Shown here: in pieces, positions 11,302 through 21,135 of the stretch
How the letters are laid out: the number at the start of each line of letters is the position of its first letter
Position numbering within the stretch: position 1 is the first letter of the stretch
NCBI RefSeq assembly: GCF_000025185.1
Contig: NC_013720.1
Span: 3,906,001-3,970,000 of the forward strand
From: Pirellula staleyi DSM 6068
GTDB taxonomy: Bacteria > Planctomycetota > Planctomycetia > Pirellulales > Pirellulaceae
Length of the DNA stretch: 64,000 nucleotides
Direction of reading: 5' to 3'
Notes under the pieces: model-generated
What the model saw: only the letters and a program-made list of their open reading frames with translations
Databases searched by the model: none
What the model was told of the DNA's origin: nothing
Program-made: the position numbers and the translations under genes

Positions 11302-12534
11302 ATGGAAGCAGTGACTATCGACGATATTCGTGCAGCCGCCAGCCGCATTGCCGGTGGTGTGCTGGTTACCCCCTGCACCTACGCTGCTGCGCTATCGCAG
11401 CTCACCGGGTGCGAGCTTTATTGCAAGCTCGAGATGCTGCAGCGGACCGGCAGCTTTAAAGAGCGCGGCGCTCGCAACGCGCTGCTGCTGCTCGACGAAA
11501 CCTCGCGCCACAAAGGGGTGATCGCGGCGAGCGCCGGCAATCACGCGCTCGCCTTGGCGCATCATGGGGCGGAACTCGGCATCCCTGTCACGGTCGTGAT
11601 GCCGAGCTATGCGCCGCTGGTGAAGCAGGTGAATTCGCGCAAGCTCGGAGCCCGCGTGATTGTGTCGGGCAATAGTTTTGCCGAGGCCCGCGCCAAAGCC
11701 GATGAACTAGTCGAGCGCGAAGGTCTGACCTACGTGCATGGCTACGATGATCCCGCCGTGATTGCAGGGCAGGGGACACTCGGTCTGGAACTGCTGGAGC
11801 AGGTCGAGAACCTCGATGCTGTGGTCGTTCCCGTCGGTGGTGGGGGACTGCTGGCAGGGGTTGCGCTCGCCATCAAGTCGGTGAAGCCGAGCGTTCAAGT
11901 GATCGCTGTCGAAGCAGCTGCTGCTGCGGGCTATTCCGCTGCACTGGCCCACGGTCGGGTGGTGCCGATGCACTGCGGACCAACGCTGGCCGATGGTTTG
12001 GCGGTCTCGAGTGTCGGCCGATTCGCGTTTCAAGTCGCGCGCGATCGTGTCGATCAAGTGGTGCAAGTGAGCGAGCCACAGATCGCGCGGGCTGTGGTGC
12101 GGCTGATGGAGCTCGAGCGGAGCGTGGTCGAAGGAGCTGGCTCGGCGGGGCTTGCTGCCGTGTGCGGGCCGCTGCAAGAACAGCTGGCGGGAAAACGTGT
12201 CGCAATTGTGCTTTGCGGCGGAAATATCGATCTTTTGATCGTCAGTCGACTGATTGAAGTGGCGCTGGCGAGCGATGGACGTCTCGCGCGATTCTCGGCG
12301 GTGATTAGCGATCGTCCTGGTGGACTCGCGCAGTTTGCTACAGCAGTGGCAACGATCGGCGCGAGCATTCAGCAAGTCGAACACGAACGCATCTTTGCAG
12401 GTCCCGACATGGCTGCGGTGACGGTGCGCTGCACGGTGGAAACGCGCGATCGCAATCACATGCAAGATCTCTATCAACATCTCCGCTCGTTTGGCATTGT
12501 CGTCACACCGCTCGATGATCTGGCCACGATCTAG
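11302..12534 (+). CDS. ilvA: Threonine ammonia-lyase (PLP) with ACT domain
   Basis: Pyridoxal-phosphate enzyme converting L-threonine to 2-oxobutanoate and ammonia, the first committed step to isoleucine or threonine breakdown. 410 residues. The PLP lysine is K53 in SFKERGARN, the phosphate-binding glycine loop is GGGGLLAG (about 179-186), and a single ACT-like regulatory domain begins near SAVISDRPGGLAQFATAVA (about 332) and runs to the end. One ACT-like domain makes it the short TdcB-like/IlvA type, so the symbol is by function and not a strict orthology claim. I chose ATG 11302; a TTG at 11281 would add seven residues without support. It follows the VWA gene by about 70 bp. Confidence 0.93.
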   Translation: MEAVTIDDIRAAASRIAGGVLVTPCTYAAALSQLTGCELYCKLEMLQRTGSFKERGARNALLLLDETSRHKGVIAASAGNHALALAHHGAELGIPVTVVMPSYAPLVKQVNSRKLGARVIVSGNSFAEARAKADELVEREGLTYVHGYDDPAVIAGQGTLGLELLEQVENLDAVVVPVGGGGLLAGVALAIKSVKPSVQVIAVEAAAAAGYSAALAHGRVVPMHCGPTLADGLAVSSVGRFAFQVARDRVDQVVQVSEPQIARAVVRLMELERSVVEGAGSAGLAAVCGPLQEQLAGKRVAIVLCGGNIDLLIVSRLIEVALASDGRLARFSAVISDRPGGLAQFATAVATIGASIQQVEHERIFAGPDMAAVTVRCTVETRDRNHMQDLYQHLRSFGIVVTPLDDLATI

Positions 12535-12729
12535 CGCGCTGGTTGCTGCTCAAGAGGAGCGCGCGAACTTTCGCGAAGTCTCAGGAAAGATGCGCCAAGA
12601 GATTGTCAAACGCCTGTCGCGTTGATTAGGCTGTGATGAGTGAGTGACGATTGAAGCACGCTAGTGGCGTGATGTGCGAGCGAGTGGCTCGCACTTTTTT
12701 CATCGCACCAAGGATGTGAGCACTGAAGT

Positions 12730-13413
12730 ATGCAGCGCGAGTTCGCACGCTTCGTCGAAGAGCCAACGCGAGCCAATTATTTGGCGGCACGCGCTGCGCT
12801 CCTGGCGAAGTCGCCGATACCTGTCGATGCAACCGACCTCGCACATTTGGGAGCGATGCTCGATGCGGGTGAGTACGACGAAGCGCTTGCGCGGCTCGAA
12901 CTGCTCCCACCCTCGGCAGCCATCTCGCCCCGCGTTCACTTCTTAGCAGCGGAAGCGGCTGAAGCAACCGGCGACGACGAGAACGTCGAACTCGAGCGCT
13001 ATCTGTTCGTCATCTGCTTGCAGGCGATGCTCGCCACTGGCAGTGGAACTTCTGCCGAGCCGTACCAGGTTTGCCATCCCTCGGATGAATATGATTTGCT
13101 CGAAGTGCTCGAGCTCACTCCCGCAGCACAGCGGTTGGAAGAGTACGAAGGTCGGCTGTTCGACGTGCTGCTTTGCACCACCGGCCGCGAAGTCTGGTTC
13201 GATATGTCGCATCGCCTGGGGCTGCCGGGCTCCAAAAAGCGAATGACGACGCCACCTCGCCGCCGAGCGCGGGTGCGTGTGGTGCGTCCCGATGCGGGGC
13301 ATCGGCGCGGCGCATCGACCGCCGTGAAAAGCCCTCGCACAGCAAAAACTGCTCGAAAAACGAGCGTTTCTCCGCGTAAACGGGTCACTCGGCTCGAGCA
13401 CGACGACGCGTAA
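12730..13413 (+). CDS. Uncharacterised protein, DUF4919-like core with basic tail
   Basis: 227 residues. The central region resembles the DUF4919 pattern as I remember it: a TPR-like helical pair (AHLGAMLDAGEYDEALARL and HFLAAEAAEATGDDENVELE) followed by TGSGTSAEPYQVCHPSDEYDLLEVL. The last 60 residues are a strongly basic Arg/Lys/Ser/Thr-rich tail (RRRARVRVVR, KSPRTAKTARKTS), which could bind nucleic acid or be disordered. It converges on the minus-strand gene at 13460. The DUF match is from memory and would need a profile search; the reading frame itself is well supported by length and codon use. Confidence 0.75.
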   Translation: MQREFARFVEEPTRANYLAARAALLAKSPIPVDATDLAHLGAMLDAGEYDEALARLELLPPSAAISPRVHFLAAEAAEATGDDENVELERYLFVICLQAMLATGSGTSAEPYQVCHPSDEYDLLEVLELTPAAQRLEEYEGRLFDVLLCTTGREVWFDMSHRLGLPGSKKRMTTPPRRRARVRVVRPDAGHRRGASTAVKSPRTAKTARKTSVSPRKRVTRLEHDDA

Positions 13414-13459
13414 TTTCAGCGGCACGCCCCAGCTTAGCTGCGACTCATCTGAGCCGCGA

Positions 13460-14323
13460 TTACGGAAACGACGTGCTGTACGAGCGATTGCCACGCACCG
13501 TTTCGAGCGTCCAGCGATAGCGATTCTTCCCGAGCAAATCGACCGGCAGATCGAAGTAGCTTCGAATCTTCAGAATGTCTTCGGTCTTAGGAATCGAAGC
13601 GGCTCCCGAAGCAATATCGCTCGAGATCACCAGCACGTAGTACTTGCCACGATCGGGAAGTTCGATGGCGTAGCTGCCGTTTTCATCGCAGCGGGCAAAA
13701 CCGCCGCCAATGCTTCGTAAGATCGAAAGCCCGCGTTGATCGCGCGCCGGCAGCGGATCATCGGGACGCAGGCCGCTCACCGGAATACGCTCGTCGATAT
13801 TGGCGGTCGACTCGGGAACGATCATCACCACCGCGCCCGCATCGGGAAGTGTTTGCCCCGAAATTTTCACGGTGATTTTGCCGGTGATCAAACAGGCTTC
13901 CGCAGCGCGTGGGGCAGCAGGTGTCGACAGCAGCGAGCTGCCCATCAAGATCCCAAGCAGGAAGCAGATGAGACCGACGCCAAGAAGCAGTCCCCCTTGG
14001 GCATAGAGTGTCCAGCGCGGAATGGCGATGTATTCGGGCTGTCCCGCTGCACTCTGCTCGTCGTGATGTTCCTCGTCGTGTTCGTAGACCAGTTCGTGAT
14101 CGTCGAACACTAAGTACTGCGGAAAACCTTCTTCGGCATCAGCAGTGGTGGTGTTGGTGGTGGTGGTTGCCACCTGGGCCGAAGCTGGCGCGGCTGCGGG
14201 AGCCTCTTCGGCCGGGATTGCGATCGTTGTCTTGCAGCGTGGACAGACTGCTTCGCTTCCCGCCTTGCGCGAGCTGACGCTCAACTTCTGGCTGCACTTG
14301 GGACAAGCGAAACGAATCGGCAT
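13460..14323 (-). CDS. Zinc-ribbon, single-span membrane protein with carboxypeptidase-regulatory-like domain
   Basis: 287 residues, typical planctomycete architecture. The N-terminus is a zinc ribbon (IRFACPKCSQKLSVSSRKAG, then VCPRCKTTIAIP). A low-complexity Ala/Pro/Thr linker and an acidic/His patch (HDDHELVYEHDEEHHDE region) follow, then one membrane span near residues 100-128 (LLLGVGLICFLLGILMGSS), then an outer domain about 150-280 with ACLITGKITVKISGQTLPDAGAVV and a late YVLVISSD strand, which fits a carboxypeptidase-regulatory or transthyretin-like beta-sandwich. The zinc ribbon would be on the cytoplasmic side. Function unknown. Confidence 0.82.
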   Translation of the reverse strand: MPIRFACPKCSQKLSVSSRKAGSEAVCPRCKTTIAIPAEEAPAAAPASAQVATTTTNTTTADAEEGFPQYLVFDDHELVYEHDEEHHDEQSAAGQPEYIAIPRWTLYAQGGLLLGVGLICFLLGILMGSSLLSTPAAPRAAEACLITGKITVKISGQTLPDAGAVVMIVPESTANIDERIPVSGLRPDDPLPARDQRGLSILRSIGGGFARCDENGSYAIELPDRGKYYVLVISSDIASGAASIPKTEDILKIRSYFDLPVDLLGKNRYRWTLETVRGNRSYSTSFP

Positions 14324-14570
14324 GGTGACGACTTAGCAGGTGTGCGGGCTGTGAAGAACCGATCTGGTCGAGTGGCGTAGCGCTCGAAAGGATGCCACGA
14401 ATCTCTCTACCCTAATTTCCGCAGGGCTGAATTCCCAGCATGGCTGCCGTTTGCTCGAGCTCAGGAAACTGCCGGCGGTGCATTTGTAGTGGCAAAAGGA
14501 GTTGTGTCGGTTGCACCAGTGGCTGCTGGCGGGCGAGGAGAGTGGCGAAGCGGCCCCGGGCAATTTCAGG

Positions 14571-14801
14571 CTACTCGCGTGGTCGGCTGAGGAGCTCGAG
14601 GGCCATCGCGATCACCAGCAGCAGTAAATCGACCGTCAGCAGCATCACCAGCCCGATGCCGATCCAAAACAGGATGGCAGCAGCCATTGCGTTGCCAGCG
14701 GCGGTGGCAATGGCCGACCCGAGCATCACAACGGCGATGGCGACCACCAGCACGATGGCCACCAGCAGCAGGGGGACGAACAGCCAGCGTGGAATCGGCA
14801 C
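14571..14801 (-). CDS. Small membrane protein
   Basis: 76 residues, almost entirely hydrophobic: two to three membrane spans (PRWLFVPLLLVAIVLVVAIA, then AAAILFWIGIGLVMLLTVDL and LLLVIAMALEL). Starts with ATG and ends in a short charged tail. Codon use is like that of neighbouring genes, and longer frames on either strand over the same bases are compositionally poor, so I accept this one. It lies alone between two longer genes, with about 250 bp of non-coding DNA downstream (14324-14570). Function unknown. Confidence 0.6.
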   Translation of the reverse strand: MPIPRWLFVPLLLVAIVLVVAIAVVMLGSAIATAAGNAMAAAILFWIGIGLVMLLTVDLLLLVIAMALELLSRPRE

Positions 14802-15016
14802 GGATAATCCTCAGGACCGGAAACTGCGAAAGGGGGGAAGACTTTGCGGAGATTGTCAGTCGAACGCGGCGTGGTGTCAACGCGTAGCAGTTTGGATGGG
14901 GGTGCCACCGATTTGCAAGTTTGACACTGCTCCCGCAATAGTCACAATGGAAATTGAGCCGTCCGCCTGGGGCAACACACGCGCGGACCCTCCCTCTCAA
15001 GGTTAGGAGCTTTTCG

Positions 15017-17605
15017 ATGTCACGAGCGCTGCGGGCCCGATGGATCGCCTGTCGCTGGCTGATGGTTTGCGCCATGATCGCGCTCCTGCTGCGCCCCGCC
15101 CCGGCGATGGGGGAAGTGCTGACGCTGAAAAACGGCACGCAGCTCGAAGGTGTGCTCGGCAAGATCGCCAGCCTCGGTTCCGATCCGCTGAAGTCCGAAG
15201 GCTCGGGCGAGATCAAGCTCAAACGAGTGATCGTGGTCGACGACGAACTGCGGCGCGTTTTTGTCGGCACGCATCAGGTGGCTGTCGAACCGGCTCCTTC
15301 GCCAGCCACCGGTTTTGAGCGGATCAAAATTCCTCAGCGTGTGGCAATCGCCGGCCGCTCGATCGGTGGTATCGGCCCGATTTTGCGAGTCACTCCGTTC
15401 GATGAATGGGGACGCCGCATCTTTTCGATGAGCTCGGCGCAAGGGACGATCGACGTCGTGCAAGGGATCACCGAGATCACCCCCACCTACACCAAGGTCG
15501 AAGCGCTGCAAGGTCGCGATCAATACATCTGGACCATGCGAATCGCCACCAGTTCGATTCCCCGGCAAACGCTCAGCAAGATTTTGCTCAATCGCCTGAA
15601 TGCCAAAAATCCCGACGAGCGGCTGCGGATCGTGCGGCTCTACATCCAGTCGGATCGTATTCAAGATGCTCGCGCAGAACTCGAAGCCCTGATCAAAGAT
15701 TTTCCGGAGCTCGACTATCTCAACGAGCAAGTGACCACGCTCAATCAACTCGGCTCGCAGCGACTGCTCAAAGAAATTCAGTTCCGCCGCGATGCCGGGC
15801 AGCATCAGCTGGCGTTTGCCATGCTCGAGAAGTTTCCTCCCGATGGTGTGGCAGGTGAAACGCTCATCAAGGTGAGCGAAATGCTGTCGCAGTACGAGGA
15901 AGTTCGCACCCGTGGCGAGCAAGTGATCAAACTGCTCGGCCAGCACCAAAGCGAGCTGAAGGACGAGAAGCTGAAAGCCGAATTGACGCCGATTCTCGCG
16001 GAAATTGCGGCCGAAGTGAACATCCATACGCTCGACCGACTGTCGGACTATGTCCGTCTGTCCGACGACGAAAAACTTCCCGCCGAGCAAAAGTTGTCGA
16101 TCGCCATCAGCGGCTGGTTGCTCGGAACCGGGAGTGGTCTGGATAATATTGCCGTCAGCCGCTCGCTGGTGGTGGTGCGCGATGTGGCACGCAAGTATCT
16201 CGTTGCGGCCACCAAGCCCGACCGCGATGCACTCCTGGCGCAGCTTCGCTCGCAAGAAGGAGCGACTCCCGGGAATCTGGCAAAGATTCTTGCGAACATG
16301 AAGCCGCAGGTCGAAACGCCGATCTATCCGCCGCAGCCCGATCAGCCACCTGGAGCCGAGCCAGCTGCGCCGCCGCCAGCGCCAGCCCCGAATGCGCTAC
16401 TGAAGATGCCAGCCGCTGCTGCTGGCGAGAAAGTGGCCCCCGCTGCGTTTGGCGAAGATCTGCTCCGTGGCGCGGCACCCCAAGCGCCGGTGAATCGCCA
16501 GGTCGCCGACGAGCAGCAGCTCGAAGGTGCCGAGCAGCCCTCGACCGTCGAGTATGGCAACGCCCCTGGACTGTTGCAGGTGCGCGTGCCAGGTCTGTCG
16601 GAAGATCCTGAGATCATCTACTACGTGCAGCTGCCGCCCGAATACGATCCTTACAAAAAGTATCCGGTTGTGGTGACTCTCTCGGGGGCGGGTACGACGC
16701 CGATTCAGCAAATCGATTGGTGGTGCGGCAACTATTCGCCTGAAGCCAACACACGCTATGGTCAAGCGACGCGTCATGGCTATATCGTGATCGCTCCTCG
16801 CTGGACGCGTGAGCATCAGCGGAAGTACGAATTCTCGGCCCGCGAGCATGCGGCGGTGCTCTACTCGCTGCGCGATGCCTGCAAGCGTTTTTCGGTCGAC
16901 ACCGATCGGGTGTTTCTCACGGGGCACTCGATGGGGGGCGATGCTGCCTGGGATGTGGCCCTGGCTCATCCCGACCTCTGGGCCGGCGTTTTGCCGGTCG
17001 TGGCGATGTCGGATAAGTACGTGCCGCGCTACTGGGAAAATGGCTCGCAGCTGCCGATGTACTTCGTCTGCGGTGAAAAAGATGGAAATAAAATGGCGGA
17101 GAATGCGGGAGATTGGGACCGCTATCTCACACGCACCGGCTGGGATGTGACGATCGTGCAGTACCAGGGTCGCGGCCACGAGCATTTCCACGACGAGATC
17201 CAGAAAATGTGCGACTGGATGGCGCTCCACAAACGAAACTTCTTTCCCAAAGAGGTGGAAGTGGTGACGATGCGTCCGTGGGACAATTTCTTCTGGTGGC
17301 TCGAACTCGATCGGATGCCACCCGCTTCGATGGTGGTTCCAGTGCAGTGGCCACCCCCGCGCACTTCGCAAGTGGCCCGGACCAAAGCCAACCTCACTGC
17401 CACCAACGGCGTGATGGTCAGCTCGGCGGCGCAGAAGGTCACAATCTGGCTTTCACCCGAAATGGTCGACTTTAGTGCCAAAATCTCGATCACCGTGAAC
17501 GGGCGTCGGCAAGCGGCTCCGCAGCCTGCGATCGATGTCATCTTGGAAGATGCGCGAACCCGGGCCGATCGGCTGCATCCCTTCTGGGCGAAGGTAGAGA
17601 ACTGA
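15017..17605 (+). CDS. Secreted esterase/PHB-depolymerase-like protein with long N-terminal region
   Basis: 862 residues. A signal peptide is likely (ARWIACRWLMVCAMIALLLR, cleavage near AMGE). The N-terminal 480 residues contain a mainly beta start (VLTLKNGTQLEGVLGKI) and a helical repeat-like region, followed by a Pro/Ala-rich linker. The C-terminal 350 residues are an alpha/beta hydrolase: oxyanion strand YPVVVTLSGAG, nucleophile elbow GHSMGGDAAW with Ser about residue 638, FVCGEKDGNK region for the acid, and GRGHEHF for the His. This fits the esterase D / PHB-depolymerase group. I chose ATG 15017 because AGGAG sits eight bases upstream; the open frame runs back to 14954. Substrate not predictable. 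Confidence 0.87.
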   Translation: MSRALRARWIACRWLMVCAMIALLLRPAPAMGEVLTLKNGTQLEGVLGKIASLGSDPLKSEGSGEIKLKRVIVVDDELRRVFVGTHQVAVEPAPSPATGFERIKIPQRVAIAGRSIGGIGPILRVTPFDEWGRRIFSMSSAQGTIDVVQGITEITPTYTKVEALQGRDQYIWTMRIATSSIPRQTLSKILLNRLNAKNPDERLRIVRLYIQSDRIQDARAELEALIKDFPELDYLNEQVTTLNQLGSQRLLKEIQFRRDAGQHQLAFAMLEKFPPDGVAGETLIKVSEMLSQYEEVRTRGEQVIKLLGQHQSELKDEKLKAELTPILAEIAAEVNIHTLDRLSDYVRLSDDEKLPAEQKLSIAISGWLLGTGSGLDNIAVSRSLVVVRDVARKYLVAATKPDRDALLAQLRSQEGATPGNLAKILANMKPQVETPIYPPQPDQPPGAEPAAPPPAPAPNALLKMPAAAAGEKVAPAAFGEDLLRGAAPQAPVNRQVADEQQLEGAEQPSTVEYGNAPGLLQVRVPGLSEDPEIIYYVQLPPEYDPYKKYPVVVTLSGAGTTPIQQIDWWCGNYSPEANTRYGQATRHGYIVIAPRWTREHQRKYEFSAREHAAVLYSLRDACKRFSVDTDRVFLTGHSMGGDAAWDVALAHPDLWAGVLPVVAMSDKYVPRYWENGSQLPMYFVCGEKDGNKMAENAGDWDRYLTRTGWDVTIVQYQGRGHEHFHDEIQKMCDWMALHKRNFFPKEVEVVTMRPWDNFFWWLELDRMPPASMVVPVQWPPPRTSQVARTKANLTATNGVMVSSAAQKVTIWLSPEMVDFSAKISITVNGRRQAAPQPAIDVILEDARTRADRLHPFWAKVEN

Positions 17606-17764
17606 AGCCGGGCTCCTCGGTCGGCTTCCTTCTTGCGGAAACTCTCCCGCTTCCGGGCATTGCGAGCCCGGACAGGGGTGGCGTAAACTACCGGGCTTCC
17701 CTTTCCTGAGTTTGCGGACGTTCGCAAACTCGCTTTGGTCTTCATCTGTCGCAGGTTGCTTGCT

Positions 17765-18652
17765 ATGCCGCGCAAAGGTGCTGCGTTCGCTGGTCTTTCG
17801 GTTGCCCTGGTCACGCCATTCAAAAATGGCGAAGTCGACTACGACTTGCTCCGAAAACAGGTCGAGTTTCAGGTCGACGCCGGGACCAACTGCCTTTGCC
17901 CCGTCGGCACGACCGGCGAATCACCGACCCTCTCGCACGACGAGCACGAAAAAGTGATCTCGGTGGTTGTCGAGACCGCTCGGGGCCGCTGCAAAGTGAT
18001 GCCGGGAACCGGCAGCAACAGCACCCGCGAAGCGCTCCGACTCACCAAGTGGGCCGCAAAGGAAGGGGCCGATGCCGCTCTGGTCGTCGCCCCGTATTAC
18101 AACAAGCCGACCCAAGAGGGGTTCTTTCAGCACTACAAAGCACTCGCTGAAGAAGTCAGCATTCCGATCTGCGTCTATAACATCCCCGGCCGCACTGGAA
18201 AAAACATCGAGCCTGAAACGATCGCCCGCATGGCCGACCTTCCTAACATCACCATGGTGAAGGAAGCGACCGGCTCGCTCGATCAAGCCTCGCAAATCCT
18301 GGCGACCACCGATCTGACGATCCTGAGTGGCGACGACAGCCTCACTTTGCCGCTGCTGTCGGTGGGTGGCGAAGGGGTGATCTCGGTTGTCGGCAACATT
18401 GTTCCCAAAGATATGCTCGCGCTGCTGGCGGCTTTCCGCGAAAACCGTGCTGCCGATGCCACTCAGTTGCACCATAAGCTGTTTTATCTCTGCCGCGATA
18501 TGCTCGGACTGGCGACCAACCCCATTCCGCTGAAGGCCGCCATGAAACTCCTCGGCCGCGATACGGGCGAACTCCGCCTGCCAATGACCGAGCTCGAACC
18601 TGCTGGCGAAGCCAAGCTCCGCAAAAGCCTCGCAGCTTACGGCCTGCTCTAA
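17765..18652 (+). CDS. dapA: 4-hydroxy-tetrahydrodipicolinate synthase DapA
   Basis: Condenses pyruvate with aspartate semialdehyde in the lysine/meso-diaminopimelate pathway; cytoplasmic TIM barrel, 295 residues. Key residues are present: the Schiff-base lysine K166 (MVKEATGS), the catalytic tyrosine Y138 in YNIPGRTG, and the GTTGESPTL motif near the N-terminus. The family also contains N-acetylneuraminate lyase and related aldolases, but the GTTGESPTL signature and YNIPGRTG favour DapA. I chose ATG 17765 ([10 protein letters not shown]); an upstream TTG at 17735 would add ten unsupported residues. It is followed by a strong terminator at 18727. Confidence 0.93.
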   Translation: MPRKGAAFAGLSVALVTPFKNGEVDYDLLRKQVEFQVDAGTNCLCPVGTTGESPTLSHDEHEKVISVVVETARGRCKVMPGTGSNSTREALRLTKWAAKEGADAALVVAPYYNKPTQEGFFQHYKALAEEVSIPICVYNIPGRTGKNIEPETIARMADLPNITMVKEATGSLDQASQILATTDLTILSGDDSLTLPLLSVGGEGVISVVGNIVPKDMLALLAAFRENRAADATQLHHKLFYLCRDMLGLATNPIPLKAAMKLLGRDTGELRLPMTELEPAGEAKLRKSLAAYGLL

Positions 18653-18726
18653 AAGCCTCCCGCCAGTTCGTCTCGCCCCCAAAAAATCTCACGCGGGCGA
18701 GAAAGATTCTGCGAGCAACCACCCAC

Positions 18727-18776
18727 ACGACTTGCTGGCTCCAGGCAACACCGGAGCTCGCAAGTCGTTGTTTTTT
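18727..18776 (+). terminator. Strong intrinsic terminator after dapA
   Basis: Stem ACGACTTGC (18727-18735) with GCAAGTCGT (18760-18768), continued inward by GGCTCC/GGAGCT after one mismatch, followed by TG and six T. Roughly 15 base pairs. It lies 75 bp beyond the dapA stop. Confidence 0.85.
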
Positions 18777-19231
18777 GGCATCATCACCCTCCGGTCGTGA
18801 CGGTCGTTCAGCTGCGCCCATGCTGTGAGGCCGTTATTGCTAGTGGCTTGCTGTGATTTCTAGCCAGCATAGAGCGATGATTTTTCAGCGCCACAAGCGA
18901 AATCGTCGCCCAATTTGTAATCGAGAGCTAAAGTTCGATTGTCAGTTTGCCGAACGGAAGTTGCTCGCAGCCCTGTCGCCATGAAGGTTGACGACAGCGC
19001 GAGTCTCTGGTGTTGGTGACGTGCTCGATGGATCGGGCTTCAGCGTCCCCTCGGCGATCTGATAGACAGCCCAAGTTCGACCCGTTTCGTGCTACTCCCG
19101 ATGCATCGAAATAGTCGAGCGAGCCCGCAGCGATCGATTCCCGCGTGGATCTTCGATGGCTGCATTTGCCAAGGCTGTCGTTTGAGGCGGAACATGGAAA
19201 CACACCACCTGAGACAACGGGGCTTTCTCGT
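18777..19231 (+). other. 455-bp gap without a recognised gene
   Basis: Between the dapA terminator and the small gene at 19232. I see no convincing coding frame (frames on the minus strand here are shadows) and no tRNA or known structured RNA. The promoter of the next gene must lie here but I cannot place it. Confidence 0.5.
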
Positions 19232-19567
19232 ATGAATTGCACGGACCTGGCCGGACGAATCGAGCGGTTGCAGCCTGGAGCCATCACCAAGGACGTGGCT
19301 CGTTTGTGTCTGCTGCTGGCGAATGCGACTGGCGACGTAGAACAGCTGAACGACGATCGCACCCTCACTGCCGCCTGGCGCGAAATGGGTTTGCGATTGC
19401 AAGCAGCCACCGATCAGCATGCTGCGATGACCGAAGAGCTCGAAAACCTGGCTCGCACCGATCCGCGCAAGTTCACCCCCGAACAAATCTGGGTCCTCAT
19501 TCGCGCCATCAAAGTGCAGAGCCAAATCCTGCAGCTGTATGTCGGCGAATGCTTGCTCGATGCCTAG
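19232..19567 (+). CDS. Small helical protein of unknown function
   Basis: 111 residues, all-helical and charged with no signal peptide or membrane span (for example LAGRIERLQPGAITKDVARL and WREMGLRLQAATDQHAAMTE). Two to three amphipathic helices suggest a small helical bundle. I chose ATG 19232; the frame is open upstream to 19145, but that segment reads as unstructured. A terminator follows at 19695. It is not a family I recognise; its codon use matches the surrounding genes, which supports it being real. Confidence 0.6.
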   Translation: MNCTDLAGRIERLQPGAITKDVARLCLLLANATGDVEQLNDDRTLTAAWREMGLRLQAATDQHAAMTEELENLARTDPRKFTPEQIWVLIRAIKVQSQILQLYVGECLLDA

Positions 19568-19694
19568 TGTGAGCCTGGCCAAAGTCGCAGCAAGAGCTGG
19601 CGCTAGCGCCGCTCAAAAAAACGATACACGCGCTCCTTCAGCCGAGCGCTGCTGCTAAAGCAGATCGAGTTCTTGAGCTCGACCGAATCCATCC

Positions 19695-19738
19695 AACGTG
19701 GGAACCGGCAATCCAGTCGGCCCACGTTTTTTCGTGGG
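19695..19738. terminator. Bidirectional terminator between convergent genes
   Basis: AACGTGGG (19695-19702) pairs with CCCACGTT (19721-19728) and is followed by T to 19732, ending the plus-strand gene. The second arm also pairs with CGTGGG (19733-19738) and, read on the minus strand, gives a second hairpin for mgtE, which stops at 19756. Confidence 0.75.
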
Positions 19739-19755
19739 TGCGACAATCGCAACAA

Positions 19756-21135
19756 TCACGAGGTGGGACGGAGCAGCAGGACCGAAACGGTCATGTAGAT
19801 CACGATCGCCAAGATATCGCTGATCGCGGCGACGAACGGATTGCTCATCAGCGAAGGATCGAGTCCGAGTCGCTTGAACAGCAGCGGCAGTAGCGAACCG
19901 GTGACAGCGCCGCAGGTAACCACCAGCAGCACGGTGATCGGGATCACGAGGGGCCAGAGCGTTTGATCGCTCGTCCCTTTTTCACCCATCGTCAGGATGA
20001 ACGAGATGCCGAGCCCAAGCACGGCAAGTACACCACCGAGCATCAGTCCGACGCGCAGTTCGCGCCACAGGATGAGTTTCCAGTCGCGCAGTCGTACGTT
20101 GCCAGCCGCCAGTGCCGTGATGATCAGGGTCGCTGATTGATTGCCAGAGTTGCCGCCACTCGACATGATCAGCGGGATGAACATCACCAGCCACGACCAC
20201 TGCGACAGCTTCACTTCATAGGCCCGCAAGGCCGAGGCGGTGAACATGGCGGTGACGAACAATATCGTGAGCCAAACCCCTCGTTTCCACCACAGTTCTA
20301 CGAGCCCGGTTTGCAGGTAGCCTTCGTCGAGTGGTGCCACACCGGCGATACGCTGGGCATCTTCGGTGGCCTCTTGGCGCACGGCATCGATGACGTCGTC
20401 GTGGGTAATAATGCCGATCAATCGACGCTGATCATCAACCACCGGAATCGCCGACAAGTCGTACTTGGCCACGCGCGAAGTCACTTCATCGCGATGATCC
20501 ATCGCATTGACGAACACCAGATCGGTGTCCATGACGTCGGCCAGTTTTTGATCCGGTTTGCAGAGCGCGGTTACCAGACGTCGCGATGAAACAACGCCTC
20601 GCAGATGCACATCTTTATCGACCACATAGATGTAGTGGATCGTTTCCAGATGCTCGGCCACGCGCGTGAGTTCGGCGAGAGCATCGCGGACCGAGAGCGA
20701 CTCCGAAAGCATCGCGCATTCGGTCGTCATCATCGAACCGGCGGTATCTTCTTCATAAGCCCGCAGGCGAATGATTTCGCGGCGCTCGTGAAGCGGCAAC
20801 AGAGGCAGAATCTCTTCGACCACATCGGGCGCCACATCGTGCAGCAAGTCGACGCGATCATCGGCCGGCAGATCGGCGAGCAGTTCGGCCACTTCGCTCC
20901 GGTCTTCACCTTCGATGATGGCGATCTGACGATCGTGACCGAAGTAGAGAAAGATCTCTTCCTTCAAAGCCAGGTCGGCATGCCGCAGCACAGCCCACGT
21001 CTCTTGCGGCGATAAACCTTCCATGAACTCAGCAGTTCGCGCCGGATGAAGCGCCGTGCAGAATTCGCGCAGTTCCGCCACGTTATTCTCCGCGAGCATC
21101 TCGCGCAGTTCTGGCAGGAAGAGCGTGTTAATCAT
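19756..21135 (-). CDS. mgtE: Magnesium transporter MgtE
   Basis: Mg2+ channel/transporter of the inner membrane, 459 residues. Order: N-terminal acidic helical domain (residues 1-135, LREMLAENNVAELREF and LLADLPADDRVDLLHDVAPD), two CBS domains (about 140-262, with EEDTAGSMMTTE before them and LIGIITHDDVIDAV at the end), a plug helix, then about five membrane spans from about 290 to the end. The pore signature PLIMSSGGNSGNQSAT is intact. In characterised MgtE proteins, Mg2+ binding to the N and CBS domains closes the pore; the acidic residues are kept here. It is convergent with the small helical gene, sharing the terminator at 19695-19738. No riboswitch was recognised upstream. Confidence 0.95.
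   Translation of the reverse strand: MINTLFLPELREMLAENNVAELREFCTALHPARTAEFMEGLSPQETWAVLRHADLALKEEIFLYFGHDRQIAIIEGEDRSEVAELLADLPADDRVDLLHDVAPDVVEEILPLLPLHERREIIRLRAYEEDTAGSMMTTECAMLSESLSVRDALAELTRVAEHLETIHYIYVVDKDVHLRGVVSSRRLVTALCKPDQKLADVMDTDLVFVNAMDHRDEVTSRVAKYDLSAIPVVDDQRRLIGIITHDDVIDAVRQEATEDAQRIAGVAPLDEGYLQTGLVELWWKRGVWLTILFVTAMFTASALRAYEVKLSQWSWLVMFIPLIMSSGGNSGNQSATLIITALAAGNVRLRDWKLILWRELRVGLMLGGVLAVLGLGISFILTMGEKGTSDQTLWPLVIPITVLLVVTCGAVTGSLLPLLFKRLGLDPSLMSNPFVAAISDILAIVIYMTVSVLLLRPTS

Noticed and set aside
14440-15006. 188-codon plus-strand frame antisense to the small membrane protein
   Set aside because: Low-complexity Ser/Arg/Ala-rich sequence characteristic of a shadow frame; the minus-strand 76-residue membrane protein is more plausible.
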